From the NCBI GenBank assembly GCA_037367355.1, contig CM074699.1, positions 2,294,001 to 2,358,000 on the forward strand: a stretch of 64,000 nucleotides of DNA, written 5' to 3'. This DNA comes from Neoscytalidium dimidiatum. Lineage: Eukaryota > Ascomycota > Dothideomycetes > Botryosphaeriales > Botryosphaeriaceae. The position numbers and the translations under genes were made by a program. The notes below the pieces were generated by a model. It was given only the letters and a program-made list of their open reading frames with translations. It was not told where the DNA came from and did not search any database. Below are positions 11,401 to 23,158 of this stretch, piece by piece (the first letter of the stretch is position 1; each line of letters opens with the position of its first letter).

Positions 11401-13173
11401 GGACAATGGGCCTTGGACTACTGCGTAGGCCGGCTGGAACGCCTTTCGAAGCTGCCTGGTTATGAGAATCTGAAAAGGCCAGCTTGCTGGCTGCAAGAGC
11501 GTTTCGATGCCATTCGCAAGATACCCAGCTTCATGCTACCTCGTTACTTTGCCTTGACTATCCAAACAGCGTACAACGCGGCAGTCGACCGCTCCATCAA
11601 TCTCCTGAACGACAATGTCCGCAACGGTCAGAAGTTCCTGCAGAGTCTTTCTCTTGTCAGCATTCAGGTTACTGGACACATGAACAATGCTTCACTATGG
11701 CCGACGAAGAGCGTGCCGAGCATGGCTGCAGGCCTGCCACATTTCGCGTCCGATTGGGCCAGGTGTTGGGGAAGAGATATTTTTATTTCTCTCCGCGGCC
11801 TGTACCTTGGCACTGGCCGTTATGCAGACGCACGGGAGCACATCACGGCATTTGCAAGTGTTGTCAAGCACGGTATGATTCCCAACTTGCTCAGCAGCGG
11901 CAAGCTTCCTCGGTACAATTCTCGTGACTCGGTGTGGTTCTTCCTGCAAAACATTCAGGACTACACCAAGATCGCCCCTGATGGCCTCAACATCCTTCAG
12001 GAGAGCGTCAAGCGGAGGTTCCTTCCCTATGATGACACATGGTTCCCTCACGACGATCCAAGAGCCTACTCTCGGTCATCAACAATCGAGGACGTCATTC
12101 AGGAGTGCTTGCAAAGGCACGCTTCGGGGATGTCGTTCCGCGAGTACAATGCAGGCCCGAACCTTGACAGCCAGATGAAGTCCGAAGGGTTCAATATTGA
12201 GATCCATCCGGACTGGAAGACTGGTCTCATCTTTGGTGGCAACCAGTGGAATTGTGGTACGTGGATGGACAAGATGGGGGAAAGCGAGAAGGCTGGCAAC
12301 AAGGGTTATCCTGGTACCCCACGTGATGGAGCGGCGATCGAGATCACCGGCATGCTGTACAGCTGTCTCAAGTGGGTTGATGGCCTTCACAAAGCGAGCA
12401 AGTATAAGTACGACGGCGTAGACACCGACGGAGGTCGCATCACGTTCGCCGACTGGGCAGCCAAGATCAAAGAGCACTTTGAATGGGCTTACTATGTTCC
12501 GCGGGATGCTGCTGAAGACAAGGATTACGATGTCAACTCCAGCATTGTCAACCGTCGTGGTATCTACAAGGATCTTTACAAGTCGGGTAAGGAGTACGAG
12601 GACTACCAGCTCCGACCTAACTTCCCGATTGCCATGACTGTGGCACCCGATCTTTTCGATCCGGACAAGGCTCTTTATGCACTGTACATGGCGGATACCA
12701 TTCTCCGGGGCCCTACGGGTATGGCGACGCTGGATCCTTCGGATCTCAACTACCGGCCAAACTACATCAACAGCGAGGACTCGACGGATTTCCACACGGC
12801 AAAGGGACGCAATTATCATCAGGGGCCTGAATGGCTGTGGCCGACCGGTTTCTTCCTTCGGGCGTTTTTAAAGTTTGATTTGCTACGGCGCAAGACACCC
12901 GAGGAACGTGTGGAAACATTTCAACAGATCACGCGTCGTCTACGTGGATGCATGGACGCGATTAAGGAGAGCCCTTGGGCTGGCCTGACTGAGCTGACGA
13001 ACAAGAACGGATCTTTCTGTGCAGACTCGGTAAGTTTTCCTACGGCTCGTGACTCAACAGATGGGACGCTAATAGTACGGCAGTCGCCCACTCAGGCTTG
13101 GTCTGCAAGCTGCTTGATCGACCTTTACCAGGATGCGAAGGAGTTTGGAGAAGAGTTTGCGGATTCAAAGTAA
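8427..13173 (+). CDS. gdb1: Glycogen debranching enzyme (4-alpha-glucanotransferase / amylo-1,6-glucosidase)
   Basis: Three exons, 8427-8638, 8691-13029 and 13084-13173, give 1546 residues, the normal size for the eukaryotic bifunctional enzyme. It first moves maltosyl/maltotriosyl units off a glycogen branch, then hydrolyses the remaining alpha-1,6 glucose, in the cytosol. The N-terminal GH13-type transferase half shows the expected triad: Asp555 in FRIDNCHST, Glu584 in VGAELFTG, and Asp674 in DCTHDNE. The C-terminal GH133 glucosidase half carries WARCWGRDIFISLRG (Asp1100 within WGRD) and a C-terminal PTQAWSASCLIDLY motif. The first splice join gives EFKLRPDFNG and the last joins ADS to SPTQAW; the last intron (54 bp) is stop-free and in frame, so models that retain it would insert 18 residues. 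No pathway neighbours lie alongside. Confidence 0.96.
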
Positions 13174-14095
13174 TGATGAATAGTTGCTGAGGAGGAGGTG
13201 GTGGCAGGGCGGCCACCGGCATTTGGCGCAAACGCAAAAGCGGGACCTCTTACCCTTAATCCTAATGAGCATGACCTACTTTCTTATAGATGAACGAAAT
13301 TGATGACTTCTTGATGTCTAGTGTGGCTTATGCACGTGCAAGCACGATCGACATGGATCCGACCTCTTCGTAGGACCAAGACGGTCACGGCTGACAGCAG
13401 AAACAACAGGCGTCTTGACATGGGCAGCTTTGGGAGGGCGGTGGAGGTTGAAACACAGCGGAGCGGTGGAGAAACAACGGGGAAGGCGGGCCTGCTGCGT
13501 GTCAGACGCAGGGGCAGATATACGTGGTTGCCTATTGTGGCGATGACACGTCGTTGTTGCACATTGGGACTCGGTAGTCTAGAGCTGCGAGCAACATGAC
13601 GACAGGTAGCAGAGGTGAAGAGCGGCGATGTGCAGCAGGGGAGGCGGAAGCTGGGCGACAGGGCGGCGGGCCCGGCTCGGGGAGGCATGTGCAAAAAAGT
13701 GGCACTCGTTTCGCCTCTAGCCGCCCCGCAGCACCTCGACCCGACGTCATCGGCCGAGCGTGGACCCGTGGGGTTTTCGGGCCTGGCTCAAGGCACCACA
13801 GCACCTGGGCTCCCCGCTGCTGGCTGCCCCTCGCCGCCGATCATAAACGGCTCATCCTTGCTCTCCACCACGTCGCTCGCTGCCACGACGTACCGCTCCT
13901 GTTTCCTCCACCGCGTCCGCACAAACCACCGCCTTCTTTTTCCATCTCGGACCATTCTAGCCCTTTCCGCGCCCTCCGAGAGCCGCTGCAGCTTCCAAGA
14001 ACTCATTCGCCCTGGCCGTCTCGCGTCATCTGCCACTCTTCCGCGCGCTTCGACTGCCTACTACAACTGCCCCACGCCTGTCGCCTTCTCCTGCC
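13174..14095. other. Intergenic: debranching enzyme 3' region and DenA promoter
   Basis: Overlapping open frames on both strands (13284-13694 minus, 13615-14418 plus) show no family resemblance. The plus-strand pyrimidine-rich stretch from about 13,900 to 14,095 looks like the 5' UTR of the downstream protease gene. Confidence 0.55.
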
Positions 14096-15352
14096 ATGTC
14101 AGGCTTCCACCCTTTCAAGGGCCGCGTGAGCCGGCACTTTGGCGACAACGTGAGCCACCTCTTCCATTGTTCCTTGTGCTGCCTCCGCCTTGCCTTGCCA
14201 TCGCCTTCATCCGCCTTCCCTGTGCCACTGTTACGCATGAGGAAGACGCGCGAGCACCCGCTCTCATCTTTTTATTCCCTTGGATCGCTGTCCGAATGAC
14301 GAAGCACCAATTGCGTCGTCTTCCCCCTCCCAGAAAGCGGCTTTCTGCCGCAACTTTAGCCCTCAATCTTCTCACTAGAAATTCCACGTCCGCACACCTT
14401 TTGTGCACGCTTCACTGACATGCATGTTTCACGCCAGCTCGCTCCGGACGACGCGTACCTAAGCTACCACGATATCCGCTGTATGTATGCTTCTTCAACA
14501 CGGAGATGCTTTGGAAGGCCGGGCTCCAGGTTGACTTCCGATGCTAGTGACTAAGGAGGACGTTGACTGCATAAAAAGCGACTGGTTGACGGACAATGTG
14601 CGTGTCACCCTTCCGCATCGATTGCTGGAAGTTCTGTCGCTGACATGCTAGAGCAGGCAATCGCATTCTGGGAAGAGTAAGACGACTCCCGTGACCTCCA
14701 CTACAAGCAATTCTAGAAACCCGGCTGTGTTGACACGCTCTTGCGAAGGTGGCTTGAGCACGAGCATCTCTCGGAATATCCGAAGGCTAACATCAGCTTA
14801 CTTCGCCCGTCCATGTCGTTCATGCTCATGCAAACCCCCGACCCGACCACGCTGAAGGAAGCTCTACCCAACTTCTCGAAGACCACGCACATTTTCTTAC
14901 CCATAAACGACTGTCGGAATGTGATGGAGGCAGAGGGTGGCTCTCATTGGAGCCTCCTGCTCGTAAGTGTCGTGGACGGAGTCGCGTTCCACTACGACTC
15001 GTTGTGCGAGAGCAACGACCGCGAGGCACGCGTCGCAACCCAGAAGATGGCTACGCTGCTCGGCCGTAGCCTGCGCTTCATCAGTATGGACGACTGCCCG
15101 CAGCAAGAGAACGGCTCCGACTGTGGAGTCTTTGTGTGCTTGCTCATGCGCTATCTACTCCTGCACCGCCTGCTGCGGGCAGACTCGAAGGAGAAGGTCA
15201 GCATGAGCATGGCAGGCAAGAATGTGGAAGCTACCGCCGGCCGCAAGGAGATGCTCAAGATTATCGAAGGCTTCAGGAAGGAGGGAAGGAGGAGATCGTA
15301 CGTGCCATCCATGTTCAAGACTGTTCAGGGAGCTCTCTTCGCGCTAACTTGA
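14096..15352 (+). CDS. denA: NEDD8-specific protease (SENP8/DEN1 family, C48)
   Basis: The proposed exons are 14096-14149, 14438-14480, 14548-14597, 14657-14676 and 14749-15352, giving 256 residues. This cysteine protease removes or matures the ubiquitin-like NEDD8/Rub1 and so tunes cullin-RING ligases. The splice joins restore the family sequence LAPDDAYLSYHDIRL-TKEDVDC, SDWLTDN-AIAFWEE and WLEHEHL. The Ulp1-type triad is His122 (GGSHWSLL), Asp139 (FHYDSL) and Cys181 (NGSDCGVF), with the oxyanion Gln in PQQENGSDC. Less certain points: exon 1 is reached over a 288-bp intron, and an alternative ATG at 14420 is in frame with exon 2; the fourth intron appears to use an AAG acceptor (cgaag). The internal exons are very small (43, 50 and 20 nt). 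Confidence 0.85.
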
Positions 15353-16446
15353 GCTTTTCCCAACACGTTGCAGGCGTAGCAAAAGCCCGTTTAGCGATCA
15401 CTCGAAGAGTCCCCCTCGGATCGGCGACGAGTAGAGCGTGATACCAGTGCGTCATGGTTGAGTGTAGCATTGTCATTCTCATTATGAGACTGGAATGGGC
15501 CGGTTGTGGAGCCCTTTTGCTTTGATAGAAATGGCTGTCCACCCTTCCCGTCGGTATTTCTTTGTGCCCATTGTCTTTGCTAAAGATGTAGATGAGCTTT
15601 CCACTGTTCCTTTTCCTCAACTGCTTTGCACGTTATGAGAGCGAGTAGCGTTATCAGTTCTGTACTCTTCACTTTTCTCATCTCTTTCTCTTCGACTTTT
15701 CGCTGGATGACTGTATGTCTGCATTCTGCTTTGAGGGCATGGTGGTGGGTTATCAGGACTGGGGACCATAATGGTGGGCTTTTCTTTGGGCAGTATTATG
15801 GTTCTCTTTTGTTGCTGGATCTAGATCCAAAAGAAAAAAAAAAGGAACCACATGATGGCTTAAGAAACGCGACACGGATCATGAGGATTTGAGGAAGATA
15901 ACATGGACGCTTTGGCTTTGCCGACTAGAGGAGAGGGCGTTGACCTGGTGGGCTCGCGGATGATCGGCTGCTCCCGTGACAAAGAGCTTTGTAGAAATAT
16001 CGGTGCTAGTGTTGGTTATCCTGTATGAGCGGTTGCTATCTCGATGGTTGCACTTGGTAGATGATGCTGAGCAGAGAGAGCCTGTAGACGGACGAGAGAA
16101 GTGCGGCACTGGTAAGCGAGAATAGATGCGTAGGGTTGGAGCAAGCTTATGGCTGACGCACCAATACCATTGTTGCACCCTGCTCCCCCCCCTCCCCTTC
16201 ACAGCTGCAAGGCCGTTGGGCATAGCATATTTAGTGGATTATACATATGAGACAGTTTTGGAATCACATAGATAGAAGCACGAAATAGGCAGGGCAACCT
16301 TCTCGGGCTCAGAGCTCTTATACGTAGTTTTAATCTTCCCAACTCCAGCTCGCCTATTTATGAGAGACGTCAGCTACAACTATCGAGGACTACGATCCAC
16401 AACGCATATGTCTTGGTTCACTCTCAATCAAAATTGTACAGAAATC
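15353..16446. other. Intergenic between convergent DenA and MSH3
   Basis: This 1.1-kb stretch holds the 3' ends of two converging genes. It has an A-rich run (about 15,831-15,843) and T-rich patches but no credible coding region or RNA gene. Confidence 0.6.
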
Positions 16447-19400
16447 TTATAGCTGCTCGATTCCGTTGACAAGAGCATCGAGCTCTACATCTTCCGCACC
16501 TTCCAGCATCTTCGTCACAGACGTTGACCTATTAAAATGTGGGCAGTCAGCGAAACCCATCATATGTTATAGAGCGAATCAACAAGACGGAGCAAAACTT
16601 ACAGTCCAACTACCTTCCTCCTCCTCATCTCCTCTTCCAACTCTCTACTCTTCACCGCCGCCACCTCGAGGACGGCGTCCGGCACGTTCGCCAGCCTTGC
16701 AACGTTCAGCCCGTAGCTGCGATGGGCGACGCCCTCGCCGACCTCGTACAGGAACGTGATCTCTTCCCACTTCTTGCCGTCGGCGGACTCCCTCTTGCTC
16801 TCTTCGAACCGCATGTGCACGTTCTTCAGCTCGTCGTCCGCAAACCCGTTCGCCAGCTTTGCGAGGTTCTGGTAGTGCGTGATGAAGAGGGAGAGGGAGC
16901 GGATGTCGCGGACGACGTAGTCAAGGACGGCGTGGGCGATGGCGACGCCATCGTGGGTGCTGGTGCCGCGGCCAAGCTCATCGAGTATGACGAGCGAGCG
17001 CGGCGACGCCTGCTTGAGGATGTCGGCTGTTTCGGACAGCTCGACCATGAAGGTAGATTCACCGGCCATCATATTATCGAAGGCGCCCATGCGCGTGAAT
17101 ACGGCGTCCAACATCCCCAGCTTGGCCGAGGCAGCTGGTACGTACGAACCCACCTGCGCCATGATAGAGATGAGCGCGACCTGGCGGACGTACGAAGACT
17201 TGCCGCCCATGTTGGGTCCGGTGATGAGGAGGGCGCGCGTGCCCTCGGTGGAGAGGGAGATATCGTTCGGCACATAGGAGTCTAGGAGGAGCTGCTCGAC
17301 CATGGGGTGGCGGCCTTCGGAGACCTCGATGCAGACGTCTTCAGTGTATTCGGGCTTGACGTACCCGGGCTGATTGCTGATCTCGGCAAGCGAGAGCAAG
17401 CAGTCCAACGTCGCAAGAGACTGCACGCAGTCTCGGAACGACTGATACTTCGTACCAATATCAGCGAGGAGGTTCTTGAATGCGACGTCACACGCGGCAG
17501 CAAGAGCCTCTTTGTGTTGGTCCCTTTCTCGAAGGAGCCGTACTACCTCCGGAGTGTGGAAGCGTGAGACTTGCTTTGTGCCGCTAATTTTGGCCCATGA
17601 TGCCGGTACCTTCTTTACCTCAGCGTTGGATACTTCGACAAGGTATTCGATGCCAGACTTCGTAACGTATTCAACCTTTGACTTCTTCAGCTTCGCTGCA
17701 ATCTCTTTCTTGTGCTCTTGTAGGTCATGCTCAACGCTAACGATGCCCAGTTTATGGTCCGTGATCTCCTCTGTCTCATGCTCTTCCCGGAAGAACGCGT
17801 ACTTGTCATCATCCCTAGCTGCTTGGAGGTTTAATCTGTCCAGGAAGCCGATAACATCCTCAGAGATGAGTGGCAGGCTGGCAATTGCCTCTTGGAGAAC
17901 CGGTGATGAGAAACCAGCCTTTTCAGGAGACTGAGCGTGGGCATACTCGTTCGCAATGTGCTGTAATGTTTGCAAAACCGCAAGCAGCTCTGGCCGAGTA
18001 CACTTCTGATAATAGATCCGAATCAAGGACTTCTCCAGATCCGTTCTGACCTGAGCAAGAAGGCGTTTCAGCTTCTCTGTGGCAGCGACTTTATCACCAC
18101 TGCGCAGCTCTTCAACGGCGGTGATGCGTTCTTCCAGCTTGGCCTTGTTAAGCAAGGGTCTCCCAACCCATTTTCGCAGTAACCGTTGACCAAATCGAGT
18201 TTTTGTCCTGTCCATGGTCCAGAACAGACTTCCCTTGACTGTATGGTCAGTCTGATTCTGGTAGATCTCCAAGCTACTCAGCGTGTTGCCATTCAGTAGC
18301 ATATGAGAACGGGCGCTAAAAGCTTGAAAGTTTTTAGTGAGGTCGAACACATGCTCCAAGCCGTATTCGGCCATGTGTGTGATAAGAGCGGACAAACAGA
18401 TGGTAACATGCTCTGATAGTGCATGGACCTTGTCCAGTACAGCCGCTGACGATTTTGAGTTCTCTCCTATCTTCAATTTGTTTGCGTAGAAGTTGGAAAT
18501 GTGGCTGTATGCCTGCGCTGCCATGGTCTTGGGCTTCTCGACCCTCTCGACACGTGCTTGATCGCCGAAAACGTTCCTTTTCGACCCGGAGAGGTGCTGA
18601 ACCATCTTCTCCGTTGCTTTAGAAACGTTGCCGACGATGAGGAATTCACAGGGAGCAATATGAAGTAGCCTCGTCTCAATCTCGCTCCTCATGAAGCCAT
18701 CCTCGAAGTCATCGTAAATGATATCGCCTGTCGAAGGCTGAACGGCAACAATACCTATGTGGACTTTCTCGTCCGTTCCCCAGCCTTTTGCGTTGGTCTC
18801 TGTCAAGCAAAGGATGTAACCAGTAGCCGGAGAGGTTTTATTGGCGTTTGCACCAGTTCCTTCCAAGCCTTCAACATCGTCGATATAAGTAGCTTTTGTG
18901 TACAGATTCGTAAGCTTCCGAACAAATGGGGCATTGCGGTTATCTCCAGCTTTCTTTAGCGCAGCTGTCTCGAGCTGTCTCACCACGCCGACCTTGTGGC
19001 CTGCCGCTACCAGTCGTTTAACATGCACATGCAAGCGGTGCGTTGGAAAGCTAGCTCCTGCGAAGCGATCGAGATGGGCTTCTGACGGATGCTCGTCGAA
19101 TCTGAATTTGCCTGGTATGCAAACAATACCTAGCTCTTTTGCAGCGACGCGAGCATCTTCGCCGAAGAAACGGAATTTGTAGCCGACTTCGACCACCAGT
19201 ATGGTGTCTGGGTGCTTTTGCTTTAGGTCGATGATCTGTTTTTCCATCGGCGTCGACTTGTGGCCGCCTTTCTTGGCCGCAGCACCACCCTTGCCCTTTC
19301 CTTTGACCTTGGATTGTGGCTCATCGTCCTCTAGGACTTCGTCCTCGTCATCTTCGCCTTCGGCGGCTTCCTCGCTGACACCATGATTGCGTCGCTTGAT

Positions 19401-19979
19401 TTCCGCAATGCTGTCGGGCCTGCCAAGCTTCTTCACGAATTTCTGATGTGTCATCTCTCTCATCCTTCTCGCGTCTTCCGTATCCGACTCTGCCTGGTTC
19501 TCGGCCTGAACTGGAGAGCTCGAGAATATGTACTTTGAGGTTCGCTCTGTCCCTTTGAGCTTCCGTGAGCCATTGAGATTTGCTTCGCTTATATTCGCAA
19601 GGGATTGCCGGCCATCTGTCGGTGGTTCGGGTGAAGATTCGGGGGCAATGTCATCCGAGGTGAAGTCGTCGTCATCGTCATCGTGCACCGTCCTTCGTGC
19701 TCGCTTGACCTTCGGTGTTGTTGCGGAGTCGCCATTATTGGTTTGCGCGCGTTTCAGGGCGTTGGAGAAGCTCCGGCGGGGAGCTGTGGGCTCTTCATCT
19801 TCGTCACTGGAGCTCTGGCGAGCGTCGCCATGCTCTTCGCGAGCGGCGGCCGGAGGTGACGATTTCGGAGGTACTGAAGGCGGCTGTGGAGTGGAGGAAG
19901 GCTTTTTCGAGAAGAAGCTGGAGATGGTCGCCTGCTTCTTGTTTTGCGAGGCAGGAAAGGGAGAACTTGACGGAGCCAT
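16447..19979 (-). CDS. msh3: MSH3, DNA mismatch repair MutS homologue
   Basis: Two exons, 19979-16603 and 16528-16447, encode 1152 residues. Msh3 pairs with Msh2 (MutS-beta) to recognise insertion-deletion loops in the nucleus. The N-terminus has a PCNA-interacting box, QATISSFF (16-23), followed by a Ser/acidic disordered region. The mismatch-binding MutS-I domain includes [12 protein letters not shown], the Msh3 version of the motif rather than the Phe-Tyr-Glu form of Msh6. MutS II-IV follow, then the ATPase domain with Walker [13 protein letters not shown] (about 920-931), Walker [16 protein letters not shown] and a C-terminal helix-turn-helix. The short last exon adds 27 residues ending in NGIEQL; without the 74-bp intron the frame would stop at VVGL. 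The ATG at 19979 is the first in frame. Confidence 0.96.
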
Positions 19980-21210
19980 TGCCAAAGAGAGGGTTCAAGA
20001 GCTCCAGAGGCGGAGGTGCTCTGCGTCGGCCAAATGCGTTGTGTGATGGGGCCGGGGAGACGCGCTGTGACGCGCTGAAACGCGATTTAGCGCCACTTTT
20101 AAGCCACTCTGCGAGCCTCAATCCTTGCCTTTTCTTCGACTTTCCACCACATGATATGAATGAAGTGATGTTTTCTCTCTACCGAGTCAAAGGTGTGCAT
20201 GAAAACGTATTCGTTCATCACGTGTCCATCGCAGCTCTTAAAATTCTTCGTGTTCCTCATTATTAGCAGCGGCTTGTATTTTCATCTAGCTGGGAGATGC
20301 ACTTGGCGCCAATGCTCTCGAGGGAGACTTCTCCGTAGTAGCTCTCGATTCTAATATCTAGCATTATTTTCCTGAAGCATGTTCCACGAGAAGATCTTCC
20401 AACGAAAAACCATTGGCGGGACACTATCATTTGAGATCGAATATTCGCCTCCACGGTGTCTGTTCCGAACAACAAGAAAACGATACGGATTAGAAGAAGG
20501 GGCCTAAGAGAAAGGCACGTGAAAGCAGCAGAGTTAGCTCCTTGAGGCTATTTTAGAGCCCATCTTTTGCTTTACAGGACGAAGTTCTATATCAAGTGCT
20601 GAGGTCTGCTCACACACTCCTCCAGTTGTCCACAGAAACAACACCACGAGCTTCTACTTCAATTGCTTCTTTTTTTTACTCTTTCGTTGAATAGCTCGCC
20701 TTGAGCGGGCGTTTGAGGAAGGATCTCTTATAGTTGCCTCTCTGGGTCGGTGATTAGAGTCAGGCGCAGCTGGGTCATAGTGTCTCACACGAGGAACGAG
20801 TATCTTACTCCACCGTAGGAATTGTAGTAGCAGCAACCCATCCTCGCCATCGGCTGGCCCAGTACGTACACTCTCTACAAAACGCCACAAATACCATCAT
20901 CACCCATGTTTTACAATGGCCCGTATCCTGGCTTAACCTCGCCCGCGCACCAGTGTTTTCGTCTTCGATGAACCTGATGACGCACGCACCTCACGCATGC
21001 ACACGCTCCTCAACGGCACCATTTCATGACACATCCCCTCACTCCCGTAGTCGCATCGCGGCCGCAACTGTCTATCCGCAGCTCTTACACACCTGATTCG
21101 ATCGCCTTCAGCCTCTTCATCCTGCCTCCTTCTAACAACAAGCGGTAGCTACCAAAGTATCCAGAATCTGTTCAGGAGCGTCCCGAAATCAGCAAACACC
21201 TTATTCCAGG
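19980..21210. other. Intergenic: MSH3 promoter and dipeptidase 3' region
   Basis: This stretch of about 1.2 kb contains no supportable gene. The MSH3-proximal end carries an ACGCG repeat cluster (separate entry). Short open frames around 20,263-20,890 minus have no recognisable features. Confidence 0.6.
20060..20084 (-). promoter_or_regulatory. Triple ACGCG (MCB-like) cluster upstream of MSH3
   Basis: Three copies of ACGCG occur at 20060, 20070 and 20080, spaced exactly 10 bp (one helical turn), 82-105 bp upstream of the MSH3 ATG. Read on the MSH3 strand they are CGCGT. ACGCGT is the MluI cell-cycle box bound by the MBF (Mbp1/Swi6) factor at G1/S genes in yeasts; transfer of that role to this gene is inference. 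Confidence 0.6.
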
Positions 21211-22824
21211 TCACAGCTCGTCCGTACCGTCCGTCCAGTCCGGCATACCCTTCGCCTCGAAATCCGACACGCCGTCCTCGAAGGGCGGCCTCTCCTTCTG
21301 CAACTTCGCAGCCACTCGATCGACCTCATCCCACACCCGCAGCAGGTTCCTCCCCACAATCTTCGCTGCATCCTCATCGCTGACGCCGGCCTCCAGCAAC
21401 GCGGCGACCAGTTGTGGAAACTTGCTCACGTCCTCCAGCCCCTCCGGCGTGCCCTCGATACCATCGTAATCGGTGCCCAGGCCGACGTGGTCATACCCAA
21501 TCAGCTCGCCGATGTGCTTGATGTGTCTGACAACCTGGGCCAGCGTAACGTTCGGCTTGTACAGGTCCGGGATACCGGTGTCCGAGTCGGACTCAACGCA
21601 GGAGATGAAGCCGGGATTGAAGTTGACCATGACAATGGAGTCGCGTTTTTTGACAAGGTGCAGAATATCGTCAGGCACGTTGCGCGGATGCGGGCAGATG
21701 GCGTACGCAGAGCTGTGCGAAAAGATGGGCGGCGCGATGCTGCCCCCCCAGCTACCGTCTTTGGAGCCGTCGAGGACGTCGCGCATAGTGTCCGGGCTGA
21801 CATGCGCGAGGTCGACGATCATGCCCAGGCGATTCATTTCCTCAATAAGGTCGCGGCCAGCTGGGGACACGCCACCCCAGTACGGCGAGGCGCGGACACT
21901 CTGACGCTTCTCGTTGGATACGACGGCAGCGTCGGCATAGATGTTGTGGCAGTTCCAGGTGAGGGTGGCGTAGCGGACGCCGAGTTGGTGGTACAGACGG
22001 AGCGTGGGGATAGAATTACCGATCTGATGGAGGCCTTCAATGATGACGGGTGCGATGTAGCGGCCTTCTTGAAAGGCCCGCAGGGCAGAGGCACTATCTG
22101 GTGTAGGAGTGAAGTACTTAGGGTATTTAGCACCTAGGCGATGGAAGAGATCTAACTGCTCTAGTGTGGCTTTGACGACTTTTTAAGGTTAGTTGAGAGC
22201 TCCATTTAGGAACTGACATTATTGATCGCACAAGACAGTGAAAAACGAGAAGAGATAATGGTAAAGACAATGCAGCCAATGAAAGAAAGGGACATATGAA
22301 GTCGAGTTGCAAACGTACTGGGAGCATAAGCTTCATCGGAGAAGTCAGTGCTGTTCACAGGGCACGGAAGGAAAGCACTCCAGAAAGCACCACTGCTCAG
22401 GCCTTCTTCGATCCGAGGAATGTCGGTATGATATTCCAGGCCTCCATTCTCAAACTTAGAAGAGAAATTGCCGCTGTTGATGCGGTTTCCGTAAAGATAT
22501 CTCATCATTATCATCAAGTCATTGTGGCCGTCTGCGTCAAGTCAGCATATACACGCAGCAGTAGCAGATACTGTCCATACCAATCAGAGGGTTCTCCTTC
22601 AAAATCTTTTGCGCGCGATACTCAATTGACGTGCAGGCTTGGGCGAGGCAATTAAAATCATATTTCAAGAAGCTCCACAAAGCAATAAGGAAGAGGATAG
22701 GGAAAACAATGTAGTTGAAGACGCTGCCTTGAGACCCGCGAGCAGCGCGTCGTAGCGCAAGCCTCTTCTGGTAGGCAATGGCGTCACGATCTTTAGTATC
22801 AACTGCGACTTTCTTAGCTGACAT
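21211..22824 (-). CDS. Membrane dipeptidase (M19, renal-dipeptidase-like), type II membrane protein
   Basis: Three exons, 22824-22581, 22531-22319 and 22178-21211, encode 474 residues. This zinc hydrolase family cleaves dipeptides. A basic N-terminal tail (RLALRRAARG) precedes one hydrophobic segment at about 36-53 and the catalytic domain follows it, so the predicted topology is type II with the enzyme in the lumen or outside. The first splice join recreates the NPLIDGHNDL motif (His84 and Asp86, zinc ligands); Glu200 lies in VIIEGLHQIG, His278 in DLAHVSPDTM and His307 in FSHSSAYAICPHPRNV, completing the expected metal site. A GLGTDYDG motif follows. The 140-bp second intron has a clear CTAAC branch point but an AAG acceptor (aaaaag). 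The gene is divergent from ilm1, 334 bp between ATGs. Confidence 0.93.
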
Positions 22825-23158
22825 GTCGAAAAGCTTGGTGATGGTTGAGGACAAGAGAGGGACGACCTACACTGCATGGCGATGAGAGGTTATTGTTCAT
22901 CGGCAGCGGTGGGGGTTACCTATCAGTATCAGTCAGCGACGCGAGCCAGCACGCGATTGCTCGGGACGGGACGACGACCGCGGCCCTCCGAAGGCCAGGC
23001 GTGAACCGGTCTGCAGTGCGGGATGACGTCGGCCCAAAGCGCCCCGACCCCTGCGCACATCGTCTCCCACGCGTCGTGGTTCCGTGCAACCAGCTACAGC
23101 TCCGCGCAATCTCACCCATACCGTCTACTCCAGGGCCGACCGCTGTACCACCGGCACC
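22825..23158. promoter_or_regulatory. Bidirectional promoter, dipeptidase / ilm1
   Basis: A 334-bp interval separates the two divergent ATGs. It has no coding potential and no motif that I can name with confidence. Confidence 0.5.

Noticed and set aside
12079..12819. 246-codon frame antisense to the debranching enzyme
   Set aside because: Shadow of a strongly conserved coding exon on the other strand.
16539..17285. 248-codon plus-strand frame over the MSH3 ATPase domain
   Set aside because: Antisense shadow of MSH3; composition mirrors its codon bias.
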